This document shows positions 23,365-32,307 of a stretch of 64,000 nucleotides of DNA, piece after piece (position 1 is the first letter of the stretch; every line of letters starts with the position of its first letter). The notes under the pieces are model-generated. The model made no database searches and was not told where the DNA came from. It saw only the letters and a list, made by a program, of their open reading frames with translations. Origin of the DNA: Micromonospora_J zhanjiangensis (lineage in GTDB: Bacteria > Actinomycetota > Actinomycetes > Mycobacteriales > Micromonosporaceae); assembly GCF_042650605.1 (NCBI RefSeq), contig NZ_JBHSBN010000001.1:556896-620895 (forward strand), given 5' to 3'. The translations under genes and the position numbers were made by a program.

Positions 23365-25875
23365 TCACCCGTCCCGGCGTCCTGCCAGCTCGACCGCGGG
23401 TCGGCGGACGCGCCAGGCTCCCGGCAGCACCGTGGCGAGCACGGCGAGCAGGGCCGCCCCGGCGGTCACCGCACCGACCAGAGTCCATGGCAGGGCGATC
23501 GGAACGGGACCGGAGTACCGCAGCAGCGCGAGCCACAGACCACCCAGGCCGACCGCCGTCGCACCGGCTGCCAGCACCACGCCGATCGTGACCGCCAGCA
23601 GTGACTCCAGGACGAGGACTCGGAGCACCTGGGCCACGGTGGCGCCGGCCAACAGGAGTGCGGCGATGTCGGTGCCGCGTTCGGCGGCGGCCATCAGTAC
23701 CATGTTGACGATGGCGATCGCCGTGTAGCTCAGCACGATGCCCAGGACGAGGAACAACCCGATCCGGCTGGCGTCGGCCTGACCGTCGGCGAGACCGGCG
23801 AGCCACTCGGCCTTCGACGCGATCGCCGCCTTCTCACCGGCGGCAGCCTGGTCGAGTGCCGCCCGCACCGCGGCGGGGTCGGCGCCAGGGCGAAGCTTCA
23901 CGTAGAGCATCGGAGCCAGACCGGTGCCGTACCGGGGGGTCAGGTAGGCGTACGGGAGGGGGCCCTCGGCCAGCACCGCCGCGACCCGCAGCTTGGCGGG
24001 CCTGCCATCGGCCAGCCAGACGTCGACCAGGTCGCCGACGCTCCGGGCCCAGTGCTCCGGCACGGCGATCGAGTCGTCCTTGACGTCCGCCATCGATCCG
24101 GCCAGCACGGGGGTGTCCAGGGCCAGTGCAAGCGTCGTGGGCGTCACCGCTTGGGCGGGGAAACCGATCAGTTTCGCCTCGGCGTGCACGGCGTAGACGG
24201 TCGTCGGCACCGGCGCGGCCACGTCGACCCCATCGACGGCGCCGAACCGGGCGACCAGCGCCCGGTCGAATCCGGGCGCGCCGATGGGGCGGACGACGTA
24301 GTCGGCCAGTACCGTCCGCCCGGTCGACGCGTTCTCCGCATGGTCGATCATGCCGGCCGCGCCGCCGAGCAGCGCCGTGAGGCCGACGGTCACCAGAACC
24401 GGTGCCGCCGTCGCGGCGGTGCGGCGCACCGAGGTGAGGGTGTTCTCCCGGACCAGCATCCCGATCGCGCCGTCCGTCGACCGCCCGAGGCGGGTGACCG
24501 CCCGGGTCACCGGCGCCACGGCCAGCGGGGACAGCAACCCGACCGCCACCGTGAGCACCATGACCATCGGCATGTACGTCTTGTCCGACGTCGCGGACTC
24601 GGGATCCAGCACCGTCGTGGTGAACATCACCAGCGCGCTGCAGAGCGCGACGCCGCCGACCAGCAACCGTCCCCAGGTGAGGGCGCGGGTGTCGACGGCA
24701 GCCTCCCGCAACGCCTCCACCGGGCGTGTCCGACCGGCCCGCCAGGACGCCACAAGCACGCCGGACAGCCCCACCCCGGTTCCAGTGGCGAAGGCCACCG
24801 CCAGCGGCACCCACGAGGTGCTGTCCGGCAGCCAGTCAGGCGCCATCCCCAGCGCGATCAGCCGGTCGAGCATCGACGGAGCGGCCAGTGGACCGAGGAC
24901 GCAACCGATGGCGGAGGCGGCTGTGCTGACCAACGCCACCTCGCCGAACAGCATTCGGCGGATCTGCCGGGGAGTGGCTCCCGTGGTCCGCAACAGGGCG
25001 AATTCGCGGCGCCGCTGGACGACCGAGTAGCCGAACGTGGCGGCCACCACGAAGATCGCCACGAAGGCGGCGAAGCCCCCGACGATGCCGACCAGCGCGT
25101 TGGTGTCGTTGCGGGCGGCCGCGTCCCGGGTCCGGTCCGGGTCCAGCGCCGCCAGGCCGGCGCCGCTGAGCACCCGTGCCCGGTCGCCGACCGCGGCGCG
25201 GACGGCGTGCACCGGCCCGTACGCAATCAGGGCGTCGACCTGCGGCGACAGCCGGGCGGCCTCGGCGTCGGTGAAGAAGACCGGTGCCTCGGACCGCCGT
25301 GCGGACACCGTCCCGACGACGGTGTAGAGGCGGGAGCCCGCCACGGTGCGCACCCGAACCCGGTCGCCGGGGCGCGCGAGGCCGGCCACCACCACCTCGT
25401 CGTCGTGGGCCGGCGCGGAACCGGCCGTCAGCGCGTACCCGGTCGGGGGCGCCGCCGACCAGCCGTGCCCGACCGGATCCCCTCCCGCAGCGGCCTCGGC
25501 GTCCCAGGCGGCGGCGTTCGGGATGGCCCCGGCGTCCGGGAAGACGCCGGCCACCTGGGCGTAGAAGCTGCGGTCCGGCACCACCCGACCGGTGGCAGCC
25601 ACGTCGTCGACCAGGTCGGCGGGCAGTCCCGGCGAATCGGCGAGCTGTGCACTGTCCAGCCCGCTGAGCCTGGTCGACACCGACAGGGTGTCCGCCGGTG
25701 CCACTACGGCCGGGCCCACCATGTACCGCTGCGGCGGACGTGCGGGAGCGGCCACGCTGGCCGCGAGGACCAGGCCCGCGGCGGCGATCAGGCCGACGCC
25801 GAGCGCGAGGGCGGTGAAGGTACCGACGAAGGACACCCAGCGCATCCGCAGGGTGCTCAGGGCGATGGTCAGCAC
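23365..25875 (-). CDS. FtsX-type ABC transporter permease
   Basis: An 836-residue permease of the MacB/FtsX class. The first helix is near residues 15-45 (FVGTFTALALGVGLIAAAGLVLA), followed by a ~200-residue extracytoplasmic region. FtsX domain 1 helices begin near the motif VQRRREFALLRTTGATPRQIRRML. A second periplasmic region and FtsX domain 2 follow (MVLMAAAERGTDIAALLLAGATVAQVLRVL). Such permeases move hydrophobic or peptide antibiotics, or act with cell-wall hydrolases. It is translationally coupled to its ATPase, whose stop overlaps this start by 7 bp. Confidence 0.9.
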   Translation of the reverse strand: MLTIALSTLRMRWVSFVGTFTALALGVGLIAAAGLVLAASVAAPARPPQRYMVGPAVVAPADTLSVSTRLSGLDSAQLADSPGLPADLVDDVAATGRVVPDRSFYAQVAGVFPDAGAIPNAAAWDAEAAAGGDPVGHGWSAAPPTGYALTAGSAPAHDDEVVVAGLARPGDRVRVRTVAGSRLYTVVGTVSARRSEAPVFFTDAEAARLSPQVDALIAYGPVHAVRAAVGDRARVLSGAGLAALDPDRTRDAAARNDTNALVGIVGGFAAFVAIFVVAATFGYSVVQRRREFALLRTTGATPRQIRRMLFGEVALVSTAASAIGCVLGPLAAPSMLDRLIALGMAPDWLPDSTSWVPLAVAFATGTGVGLSGVLVASWRAGRTRPVEALREAAVDTRALTWGRLLVGGVALCSALVMFTTTVLDPESATSDKTYMPMVMVLTVAVGLLSPLAVAPVTRAVTRLGRSTDGAIGMLVRENTLTSVRRTAATAAPVLVTVGLTALLGGAAGMIDHAENASTGRTVLADYVVRPIGAPGFDRALVARFGAVDGVDVAAPVPTTVYAVHAEAKLIGFPAQAVTPTTLALALDTPVLAGSMADVKDDSIAVPEHWARSVGDLVDVWLADGRPAKLRVAAVLAEGPLPYAYLTPRYGTGLAPMLYVKLRPGADPAAVRAALDQAAAGEKAAIASKAEWLAGLADGQADASRIGLFLVLGIVLSYTAIAIVNMVLMAAAERGTDIAALLLAGATVAQVLRVLVLESLLAVTIGVVLAAGATAVGLGGLWLALLRYSGPVPIALPWTLVGAVTAGAALLAVLATVLPGAWRVRRPAVELAGRRDG

Positions 25876-26666
25876 CGGGTCACCGCCCGGGCCATGTGCG
25901 CGGCCACCGACTCGGCGGTGGGGGCGGTCAACTCGCTGGTCAGGCGACCGTCAGCCAGGAACAGCACCCGGTCGGCGAACGACGCGGCGACCGGGTCGTG
26001 GGTCACCATGACGATCGTCTGCCGGCGCTGGTCGACCAGGTCCCGCAGAATCCGCAACACGTCATGGCCGGTGGCGGTGTCCAGGGCGCCGGTCGGCTCG
26101 TCGGCAAAGAGCACCGCCGGTCGGGTCGCCAGCGCGCGGGCGATCGCCACCCGTTGCTGTTGGCCGCCGGAGAGTTGACCCGGCCGATGTTCCGCCCGGT
26201 CGGCCAGTCCGACGTCGGCCAGCGCCCGGTCGATCAGCGACCGGTCGGGCCGGCGGCGGGCCAGCCGCATCGGCAAAGCCACGTTCTGCGCCGCGGTCAG
26301 CGAGGGCATCAGGTTGAAGGATTGGAAGACGAAGCCGATCCGGTCCCGGCGCAACAGTGTCAGCCTGGTCTCGCTGAGACCGGTCAGCTCGATCCCACCC
26401 ACCGCCACCCGGCCCGACGTCGGCCGGTCCAACCCGGCGGCACACTGCAGCAGCGTCGACTTGCCGGATCCGGACGGCCCCATCACCGCGGTGAACGTGC
26501 CGACCGGGAAGTCGACGGTCACGCCGTCCAGGGCGGTGACCGTCCGGTCGCCTCGGCCGTAGGTCCTGCGCACCGCGTTCATCCACACCGCCGGCTCCGG
26601 CCGGTGTGCGGTCGTCGTCACTGTCACGGATCGAATCCTGGCGACCGGAGAGTGTCGGTGGATCAC
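25869..26666 (-). CDS. ABC transporter ATP-binding protein, MacB/LolD type
   Basis: A 265-residue ATPase paired with the FtsX permease. Walker A is GPSGSGKST (63-71), Q-loop FVFQSFNLMPSLTA, signature LSGGQQQRVAIARALA, Walker B VLFADEPTGALD and switch TIVMVTHDPVA. The start is uncertain: GTG 26666 gives a 28-residue extension before the conserved domain, and internal GTG or ATG codons (VTVTTTAH, MNAVRRTYG) have equally poor ribosome sites. Divergent from a histidine kinase at 26781, which suggests two-component control, as in bacitracin-type resistance modules. Confidence 0.9.
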   Translation of the reverse strand: MIHRHSPVARIRSVTVTTTAHRPEPAVWMNAVRRTYGRGDRTVTALDGVTVDFPVGTFTAVMGPSGSGKSTLLQCAAGLDRPTSGRVAVGGIELTGLSETRLTLLRRDRIGFVFQSFNLMPSLTAAQNVALPMRLARRRPDRSLIDRALADVGLADRAEHRPGQLSGGQQQRVAIARALATRPAVLFADEPTGALDTATGHDVLRILRDLVDQRRQTIVMVTHDPVAASFADRVLFLADGRLTSELTAPTAESVAAHMARAVTRC

Positions 26667-26766
26667 CGGCGCGACCGATTCCGCGGATCACCGTCGTGGG
26701 GGAGCGGGCCCGGTCGATGGGTCGTGTGGGGGAGCCGGCCGCCGTCCCGGCCGACAGCGGCTGACC

Positions 26767-26772
26767 TAAGGT
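26767..26772 (+). promoter_or_regulatory. -10-like box (TAAGGT) for the histidine-kinase operon
   Basis: TAAGGT ends 8 nt before the ATG at 26781, with no ribosome site, which fits a leaderless start. The 114 bp between the two divergent transcripts must also hold the promoter for the ABC genes. Confidence 0.4.
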
Positions 26773-26780
26773 TCCGGGTC

Positions 26781-27878
26781 ATGTGGCGGACGTGGACGAA
26801 GGACGTCGGTCTCGCGGCGGCCGTACTGCTGGCGCAGTCCGCGCCGTTTCTGTTCGCGCACCGGGTGGACGGGTCCGGTCCGTGGCGGCTGGTCGAGTAC
26901 CTGCCGGTCCTCGCGTCGGCCCTGCCGGTGGTCTTCCGCCGGAAGGCGCCGCTGGTCTGCCTGCTCCTGGTCGAGTTCGCCGTGGGGGCGTACGCGCTGG
27001 TCGGCGACGGGCCCGAGCAGCCGATCTGGTTCGGCGCCCTGGTCTGCCTCTACACCGTCGCCCACCAGGCGCCGAGAAGTCACCAGGTTGCCGCGCTGCT
27101 CGTCACCGGGGGTGGGTTCCTGGCCGTGGTCGGTTCGGTGACCACCGCGGTACGGGAACTGCTCACCTGGTCCGCGGCGTTCGCGCTCGGGGCACTGGCC
27201 CGCAAACGGGCGGAGTTGGCCGCGGCCGGCGCCGTCCAGGCGGCGGAGTTGGCGACGGCGCGGGAACGTGCCCGGATCGCGGCCGACCTGCACGACATTC
27301 TCGGCCACGCGTTCAGCATGATGGTGGTCCAGGCGGAGGCCGGTGCGGCCGTGGCGGGCCGCCGACCGGAGCGGGCCATCGCCATCTTCGACGCCATCGC
27401 CGACACCGGCCGTAAGGCCATGGGTGAGCTGCGGACGGCGGTCTCCGGGCTGCGCGACGATCCCCCCACACGCAGCCCGAAGCCTGGCATTGACGACCTG
27501 CCCGACCTGGTGCGGCAGGCCGAGCGGGCCGGACTGGTGGTGCGGCTGCGCACCGAGGGTACGCCGCGACACCTGCCCGCGGCGGTCCATCTCGCCGCGT
27601 ACCGGGTGGCGCAGGAGGCGATGACGAACGTCGTCAAGCACGCCCGGGCCCGGACGGTCGAACTGCGTACGGACTGGACGGTGGGAGCCTTCCGGTTGAC
27701 CGTCACGGATGACGGGGTCGGCACCCGGGTCGCGAACGGCGCGGACCGGTCGACGCTCGGCGGTGACGGGCACGGACTGAGCGGGATGCGGGAACGGGTC
27801 GCCGCCGTCGGTGGCGACGTCACCGTCGGCGCGAGACCGGACGGACGGGGATTCAGGGTGGAGGCGGTGTTCCGGTGA
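26781..27878 (+). CDS. Sensor histidine kinase, NarL/DesK type
   Basis: A 365-residue HisKA_3-family kinase. Four to five membrane helices occupy about residues 8-140 with very short loops, so it probably senses the membrane or a partner transporter. The phosphoacceptor is His171 in ADLHDILGH. The HATPase domain has EAMTNVVKHARA (N box), DDGVG (G1) and GHGLSGMRERV (G2). It overlaps the response-regulator start by 4 bp (GTGA). The partner ABC transporter genes diverge from it. Confidence 0.92.
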   Translation: MWRTWTKDVGLAAAVLLAQSAPFLFAHRVDGSGPWRLVEYLPVLASALPVVFRRKAPLVCLLLVEFAVGAYALVGDGPEQPIWFGALVCLYTVAHQAPRSHQVAALLVTGGGFLAVVGSVTTAVRELLTWSAAFALGALARKRAELAAAGAVQAAELATARERARIAADLHDILGHAFSMMVVQAEAGAAVAGRRPERAIAIFDAIADTGRKAMGELRTAVSGLRDDPPTRSPKPGIDDLPDLVRQAERAGLVVRLRTEGTPRHLPAAVHLAAYRVAQEAMTNVVKHARARTVELRTDWTVGAFRLTVTDDGVGTRVANGADRSTLGGDGHGLSGMRERVAAVGGDVTVGARPDGRGFRVEAVFR

Positions 27879-28528
27879 TCCGGGTGGTGGTGGCCGACGA
27901 CCAGGAGCTGGTCCGGGCCGGGTTCTCGATGATCCTGGACGTCCAGGACGACATCGAGGTGGTCGGGGAGGCGGGCGACGGCGCGGCGGCGCTGGCCGCC
28001 GTCCGGGAGCTGGAGCCGGACGTCGCCTTGCTGGACATCCGGATGCCGCTGATGGACGGGATCGAGGCTGCCCGGCGGATCTGCGCCGAGTCCGACACCC
28101 GGGTGGTCATGCTGACCACCTTCGACTCCGACGAGTACGTCTTCGACGCGCTGCGTGCCGGAGCGAGCGGCTTCCTGCTCAAGGACGTCCGCCGGGACGA
28201 CCTGACGCACGCCGTACGGGTGGTTGTCGCCGGGCAGTCCCTGCTGGCACCGGCGGTGACCCGGCGACTGATCGACGACGTGTTACGTGGTCGACCCCGC
28301 CACCGGGACCCGGGTCTGGGTCTCGACCGGCTCACCGACCGGGAACGGGAGACGCTCGTGCTGTTGGGTCGCGGCCTGTCCAACGCGGAGATCGCCCGCG
28401 ACATGATGGTCAGCGAACACACCGTCAAGACGCACGTCAGCAACGTGCTGACCAAACTGGGACTACGCGACCGGGTCCAAGCGGTGATCCGCGCGTACGA
28501 GTCCGGGCTGATCGTCCCGGGCGGATGA
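27875..28528 (+). CDS. NarL/LuxR-family response regulator
   Basis: A 217-residue response regulator. The receiver has the acidic pair in VVADDQ (Asp8-Asp9), phosphoacceptor Asp54 in LLDIRMP and Lys103 in FLLKD. The LuxR-type helix-turn-helix near the C-terminus reads LTDRERETLVLLGRGLSNAEIARDMMVSEHTVKTHV across about residues 148-185. All key residues are present. It is co-translated with the upstream kinase and likely controls the divergent FtsX-type ABC genes, perhaps also the hydrolase at 28651. Confidence 0.93.
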   Translation: MIRVVVADDQELVRAGFSMILDVQDDIEVVGEAGDGAAALAAVRELEPDVALLDIRMPLMDGIEAARRICAESDTRVVMLTTFDSDEYVFDALRAGASGFLLKDVRRDDLTHAVRVVVAGQSLLAPAVTRRLIDDVLRGRPRHRDPGLGLDRLTDRERETLVLLGRGLSNAEIARDMMVSEHTVKTHVSNVLTKLGLRDRVQAVIRAYESGLIVPGG

Positions 28529-28650
28529 GCGGGACGGCGGATCCGTCCCGGGACCGGGCCGGAACCGCCGTGTCTCCCTCCCGCGCGCGAGGCGGAAGAT
28601 CGGTTGTCCCGGCGATGTCGTGGACGGCCCGGCCGAAGAGCATCATCGTC

Positions 28651-30108
28651 ATGACACAACGCTCGACAGCCCGGCGGACCCGGCTGCTGACAGCCGTGAC
28701 CGCCGTGGCGGCGATGATTTTCGGATCGGCGGCCCCGGCGGCCGCCGCTCCCTCGGTCCCAATGGCGCCGTACACGCCGTCGGCCGGGTTGACCGCGACC
28801 GAGGTGACCTTCGCCGGTGCCGGCACGACCCTGCACGGATCGGTGGTCCGCCGCGCCGACCTCGACATGTCGGTCCGGCATCCGGGAATCGTGTTGGTAC
28901 ACGGTTCGGGGACCGGTCAGCGGGTCACGGTCGGCCAGGAGGCGGAGGTCTTCGCCCGGGCCGGGATAGTCACTCTGATCTACGACAAGCGCGGCGACTA
29001 CGGCAAACTGCATCGCGACTTTTCCGCCATGGCGCGGGATGCGCTGGCCGGAGTGCACACCCTGCGTGGCGTTCCCGGTGTCGACCCGGCGAAGGTGGGG
29101 CTCTGGGCGCTGAGCGAGGGCGGTTGGATCGCGCCGATGGCGGCCGCCGAGTCGTCCGAGGTCGCCTTCCTGGTCACGATCGGCGCGCCGGGCCGGTCCC
29201 CACTGCGTACCCAGGCCTGGAACATCAGCAATCGGATCGCCGCCGCGGCGGTGAGCCCGTCCACCGCACGGTCCGTCCCCGCCGCCGGCATGCGCATCGC
29301 CGCAGGTACCGGACTCTTCCCGGGCGGCGACCACGACCCGGTGCCGGTGCTCTCGCAGGTTCGCCAGCCGGTGCTGGCCATGTGGGGTGAGCTGGACGTC
29401 CAGGTCCCACCCCGGGAGAGCGCCGAGATCTTCGCCGGCCACCTGACGAACAGTCCCAGCGTCACCATCCGGATCCTGCCGCACGGGCACCACGCGGGCC
29501 GGGTCACCACCGACGGATTCGACCGGGTCGGCGGGCCGCAGGTCGGCGGGTTCCGCTTCGGCGAGCTGTTGCCCGGCTACGGCAAGCTGATGACCGACTG
29601 GATCGCCCAGGTCACCGCCGGTCGGCCGCCCGCGTCGAGCGCGGACGGGCTGCCCGCCCAGCGCATCGACAGTCGGTCGATCGAACCGGCCACCTGGTTC
29701 GACTTCGCCGTGTTCGCCCTGCTCCTGACGGTCCTGCTGAGCTGGCCGGTGACCGCTGTGGTCCGCCGGTTGCGGGGCTCGCGGGGTGCGCCGGTCGGCG
29801 CCTGGCCGGCCCGCGCGCTCGTCGTCACGGGCCTGGCCGCCGCGCTGGGCGTCACCGGGTACGTCTGCTGGGTGGTGGCGGACCAGGCCAGAAGCATCGG
29901 CGGCACGGTGCTGGGCCAGCCGGTTCCCTGGCTGCTGCTGCGGCTGTTGTTGGTTCTCGCGCTGGTCAGTGCGGTCATCACCGGTCTGACCGGGTGGCGA
30001 CGTCGGACGCAGCTGTCCGTCGGGCACCGACTGCGGCTCGCCGCCGTCACCGCCGGCGGACTTCTCCTGCTCCCGCTCGCACTCACCGCCGGCCTCCTGC
30101 AACCGTGA
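28651..30108 (+). CDS. Exported alpha/beta hydrolase with C-terminal membrane domain
   Basis: A 485-residue protein. The signal peptide (about 1-37) is followed by an alpha/beta hydrolase domain (about 50-335): IVLVHGSGTG, LIYDKRGDYG, nucleophile Ser in LWALSEGGWIAPM, Asp in WGELDVQVPP and His in LPHGHHAG. The last ~140 residues add about four membrane helices (start FAVFALLLTVLLSWPV). A catalytic domain outside the membrane tied to a helical bundle is unusual for the family. It follows the two-component genes after 122 bp. ATG 28651 is chosen because it directly precedes the signal peptide; ATG 28616 is an alternative. Substrate unknown. Confidence 0.8.
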   Translation: MTQRSTARRTRLLTAVTAVAAMIFGSAAPAAAAPSVPMAPYTPSAGLTATEVTFAGAGTTLHGSVVRRADLDMSVRHPGIVLVHGSGTGQRVTVGQEAEVFARAGIVTLIYDKRGDYGKLHRDFSAMARDALAGVHTLRGVPGVDPAKVGLWALSEGGWIAPMAAAESSEVAFLVTIGAPGRSPLRTQAWNISNRIAAAAVSPSTARSVPAAGMRIAAGTGLFPGGDHDPVPVLSQVRQPVLAMWGELDVQVPPRESAEIFAGHLTNSPSVTIRILPHGHHAGRVTTDGFDRVGGPQVGGFRFGELLPGYGKLMTDWIAQVTAGRPPASSADGLPAQRIDSRSIEPATWFDFAVFALLLTVLLSWPVTAVVRRLRGSRGAPVGAWPARALVVTGLAAALGVTGYVCWVVADQARSIGGTVLGQPVPWLLLRLLLVLALVSAVITGLTGWRRRTQLSVGHRLRLAAVTAGGLLLLPLALTAGLLQP

Positions 30109-30115
30109 GACGACA

Positions 30116-30152
30116 GGAAGCGCCCCCACTCGTTGCCAGCGGGGGCGCTTCC
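30116..30152. terminator. Bidirectional terminator
   Basis: GGAAGCGCCCCC (30116-30127) pairs perfectly with GGGGGCGCTTCC (30141-30152) around a 13-nt loop. It lies between the rightward hydrolase (ends 30108) and the leftward DUF4142 gene (ends 30184). Confidence 0.85.
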
Positions 30153-30183
30153 GTGCGAACGTCGGAGTGCGGACGGGTCGGGG

Positions 30184-30912
30184 TCAGCGGCGGAGCAGCT
30201 TGAAGGTGGCGAAGCCGCCGCCCGCGAGCGCGACCAGCAGCACCGCCCAGATCACCCCGGAGCTGCCGGCGCCGGGCAGCGAACCGGCGTTGGCCTTGGC
30301 CAGCGAGATCGGGTCCTGCTTCGCCGCCGCGGGCACCGCGGCCGGTGGCAGGTCGGTGTACCGGACCAGGCCGGTGCTCTCCAGCATGGTCATGTGGTTC
30401 ATGACGAACTGGTTGGCGTCCTGGGCGAGCTTGCGGACGACCGGGTCACGGGTGCCGGCCCGGACCGCCCCGATGACCGGGAAGATCTTGCCGTGCGCGG
30501 CGCGCAGCCGGGCCACGAAGATCCGGTCGAACTGGGCGCCGTTCGCGTTCTGCATCTCGGCCACCCAGCCCTGCTGCTCGTCGGTGGCCGTGGGCGGTAG
30601 CTGGGCACCGAGCTTGTTGGCGGCCTCCACCGCCAACCCGTCGAGCACGACGTGCTGCCTGGCGATCTCCGCGCCGATCTCCCGCACCTTGGGCAGGCGA
30701 CCCTTCTCGGCGGCGAGCTGACCGGCCGGGATCTCCCACAGTCCGGCCTGCCGGACGCCGTTGAGCAGGGCCACGTCGGTGGCGCTGAGCTGCACCGGCA
30801 CCGCCGGCGCGGCCGACGTCGGCGCGGGTGCGATCAGCAACCCGGCGATCAGCCCGGTGAACAGCGAGGCCGTCCGGCGGATCAGCCGGGCTCGTTTCCT
30901 ATCGGCGGTCAT
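30184..30912 (-). CDS. Secreted, membrane-anchored DUF4142 protein
   Basis: A 242-residue protein. A signal peptide (about 1-34, ending APTSAAP) leads into a four-helix DUF4142 domain: LSATDVALLNGVRQAGLWEI, then IGAEIARQHVVLDG and LRAAHGKIFPVIGAV, with His residues in the helices reminiscent of ferritin-like or metal-binding bundles. A C-terminal helix (VIWAVLLVALAGGGFATF) followed by LLRR anchors it in the membrane. The ATG at 30912 has GGGAGAGG upstream; a GTG two codons earlier lies inside that site. Function unknown. It faces the hydrolase across a terminator. Confidence 0.8.
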   Translation of the reverse strand: MTADRKRARLIRRTASLFTGLIAGLLIAPAPTSAAPAVPVQLSATDVALLNGVRQAGLWEIPAGQLAAEKGRLPKVREIGAEIARQHVVLDGLAVEAANKLGAQLPPTATDEQQGWVAEMQNANGAQFDRIFVARLRAAHGKIFPVIGAVRAGTRDPVVRKLAQDANQFVMNHMTMLESTGLVRYTDLPPAAVPAAAKQDPISLAKANAGSLPGAGSSGVIWAVLLVALAGGGFATFKLLRR

Positions 30913-31100
30913 CGGCACCTCTCCCGGCGTCGCCCCTGGTGCGGCCCGTGGTCCGACATATCCGCGCCACCTACTTTCCGATCGGTCCGTGCGCTGTCCT
31001 GCCCCGAGGTACGGATTACCGGTCGGAAACGTTCATACGTGCAGGTACTTTTTTCACCGCGGTTGGTTCGTCGACCCCGGACCGGACGCGCCCACCGGCC

Positions 31101-32279
31101 TCAGGCCGCGTCCAGCGGGTCGGCGAGCACCTGCTGGAAGGCCAGCTCGGCCGCGCCGATCAGCGCCGCGTCCTCGCCCAGCTTGGGGGTACGCAGCCGC
31201 AGGTGCTCCCGGCAGGCGGGCAGTGCCATCGCGTTGAGCCTGCTGCGGACCTGGGCGGCCGAGGCCAGGTAGACGTCGCGCAGCGTACCGCCGAAGATCA
31301 CCATCTCCGGATTGAAGATGTTCACCAGGTTGGCGACCCCGAAGCCGAGCCAGTCGCCCACCTTGCGGACCGCGCTCTGCGCGCCGGCGTCACCGCGGGC
31401 GGCCGGGTCGACCACGGCGAACACGGCGTCCTGCCCGGTGAGTCCCTCCCGGGCCGCCGCGCGCAGCAGCGCGTGCTCGCCGATCTCGGTCTCCCAGCAG
31501 CCACGCGAACCGCAGCCGCACGGCTGACCGCCGGGGTTCACCACCATGTGCCCGACCTCGCCGCCGTAGCCACCGTGCCCGCTGATCAGCCGGTTCCCGG
31601 CGATGATGCCGGCACCGATGCCGACGTCACCGGTGAGGAAGATGACGTTCTCGCAGTCCACCGCGACGCCGCGGGTGTGTTCGGCCAGCGCCGACAGGTC
31701 CGCCGCGTTGCCGACCGCCACCGGCCGGTCCCGGCCGAGTTCGGCCCGGAGCACCTCGCCGAGCGGTTCGTCCAGCCAACCCTTGTGCGGGCTGAGCCGG
31801 ACCATGCCGTCCTCCCGGCGGACCATGCCGCTGACCGCCACCCCGCCGCCGACGTACACCGCCGCGGTCGGGACCGCGTCGTGCATCTCCTTGACGAACC
31901 CGGCGAGCAGTGGCGCGGTCTCCCCGGCGGTGAGCCCGCGGGGCCGGGCCGCCTCGCGCCGGTCCAGTACCGCCCCGCCCAATCCGACCCGGGCCGCCCG
32001 GACCCGGTCCACCTCGACGCTCAGCGCGAAGGCGTACACCCGGGAGTTGGGCCGGACGACCAGGGACGGTCGTCCGGCCCGGCCGGTCTCCCGGGGCGCT
32101 CCCTCGACCACCAACCCGGCGGTGACCAGGTCGGCGGTGAGGGCCCCGATGGTGCTGCGGTTCAGGCCGAGGATGGTGGTCAGCTCGGCGCGCGAGGTGG
32201 CCCCGCGCAGGTGTACGTGCCGCAGCAGCGCGCCGAGGTTGTGCCGGCGGATCTCCTCCTGGCTCGGTCCTGCGCGCAT
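31101..32279 (-). CDS. ROK-family transcriptional regulator (XylR/NagC type)
   Basis: A 392-residue repressor. The N-terminal winged helix (about 8-70) reads LRHVHLRGATSRAELTTILGL then STIGALTADLVTAGLV. The ROK sugar-kinase-like domain follows, with GVGIGAGI-like glycine loops (FLTGDVGIGAGIIAG) and the structural zinc motif CGCGSRGCWE. It is the last gene of the xylose-type ABC operon on the same strand (28-bp gap after the permease), so it probably senses the transported sugar and represses the operon. The ATG at 32279 has GGAAG 9 nt upstream; TTG 32288 is less likely. Confidence 0.9.
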   Translation of the reverse strand: MRAGPSQEEIRRHNLGALLRHVHLRGATSRAELTTILGLNRSTIGALTADLVTAGLVVEGAPRETGRAGRPSLVVRPNSRVYAFALSVEVDRVRAARVGLGGAVLDRREAARPRGLTAGETAPLLAGFVKEMHDAVPTAAVYVGGGVAVSGMVRREDGMVRLSPHKGWLDEPLGEVLRAELGRDRPVAVGNAADLSALAEHTRGVAVDCENVIFLTGDVGIGAGIIAGNRLISGHGGYGGEVGHMVVNPGGQPCGCGSRGCWETEIGEHALLRAAAREGLTGQDAVFAVVDPAARGDAGAQSAVRKVGDWLGFGVANLVNIFNPEMVIFGGTLRDVYLASAAQVRSRLNAMALPACREHLRLRTPKLGEDAALIGAAELAFQQVLADPLDAA

Positions 32280-32307
32280 CGTGGCCAACTTCCGGTGTGG
32301 GACCCGC

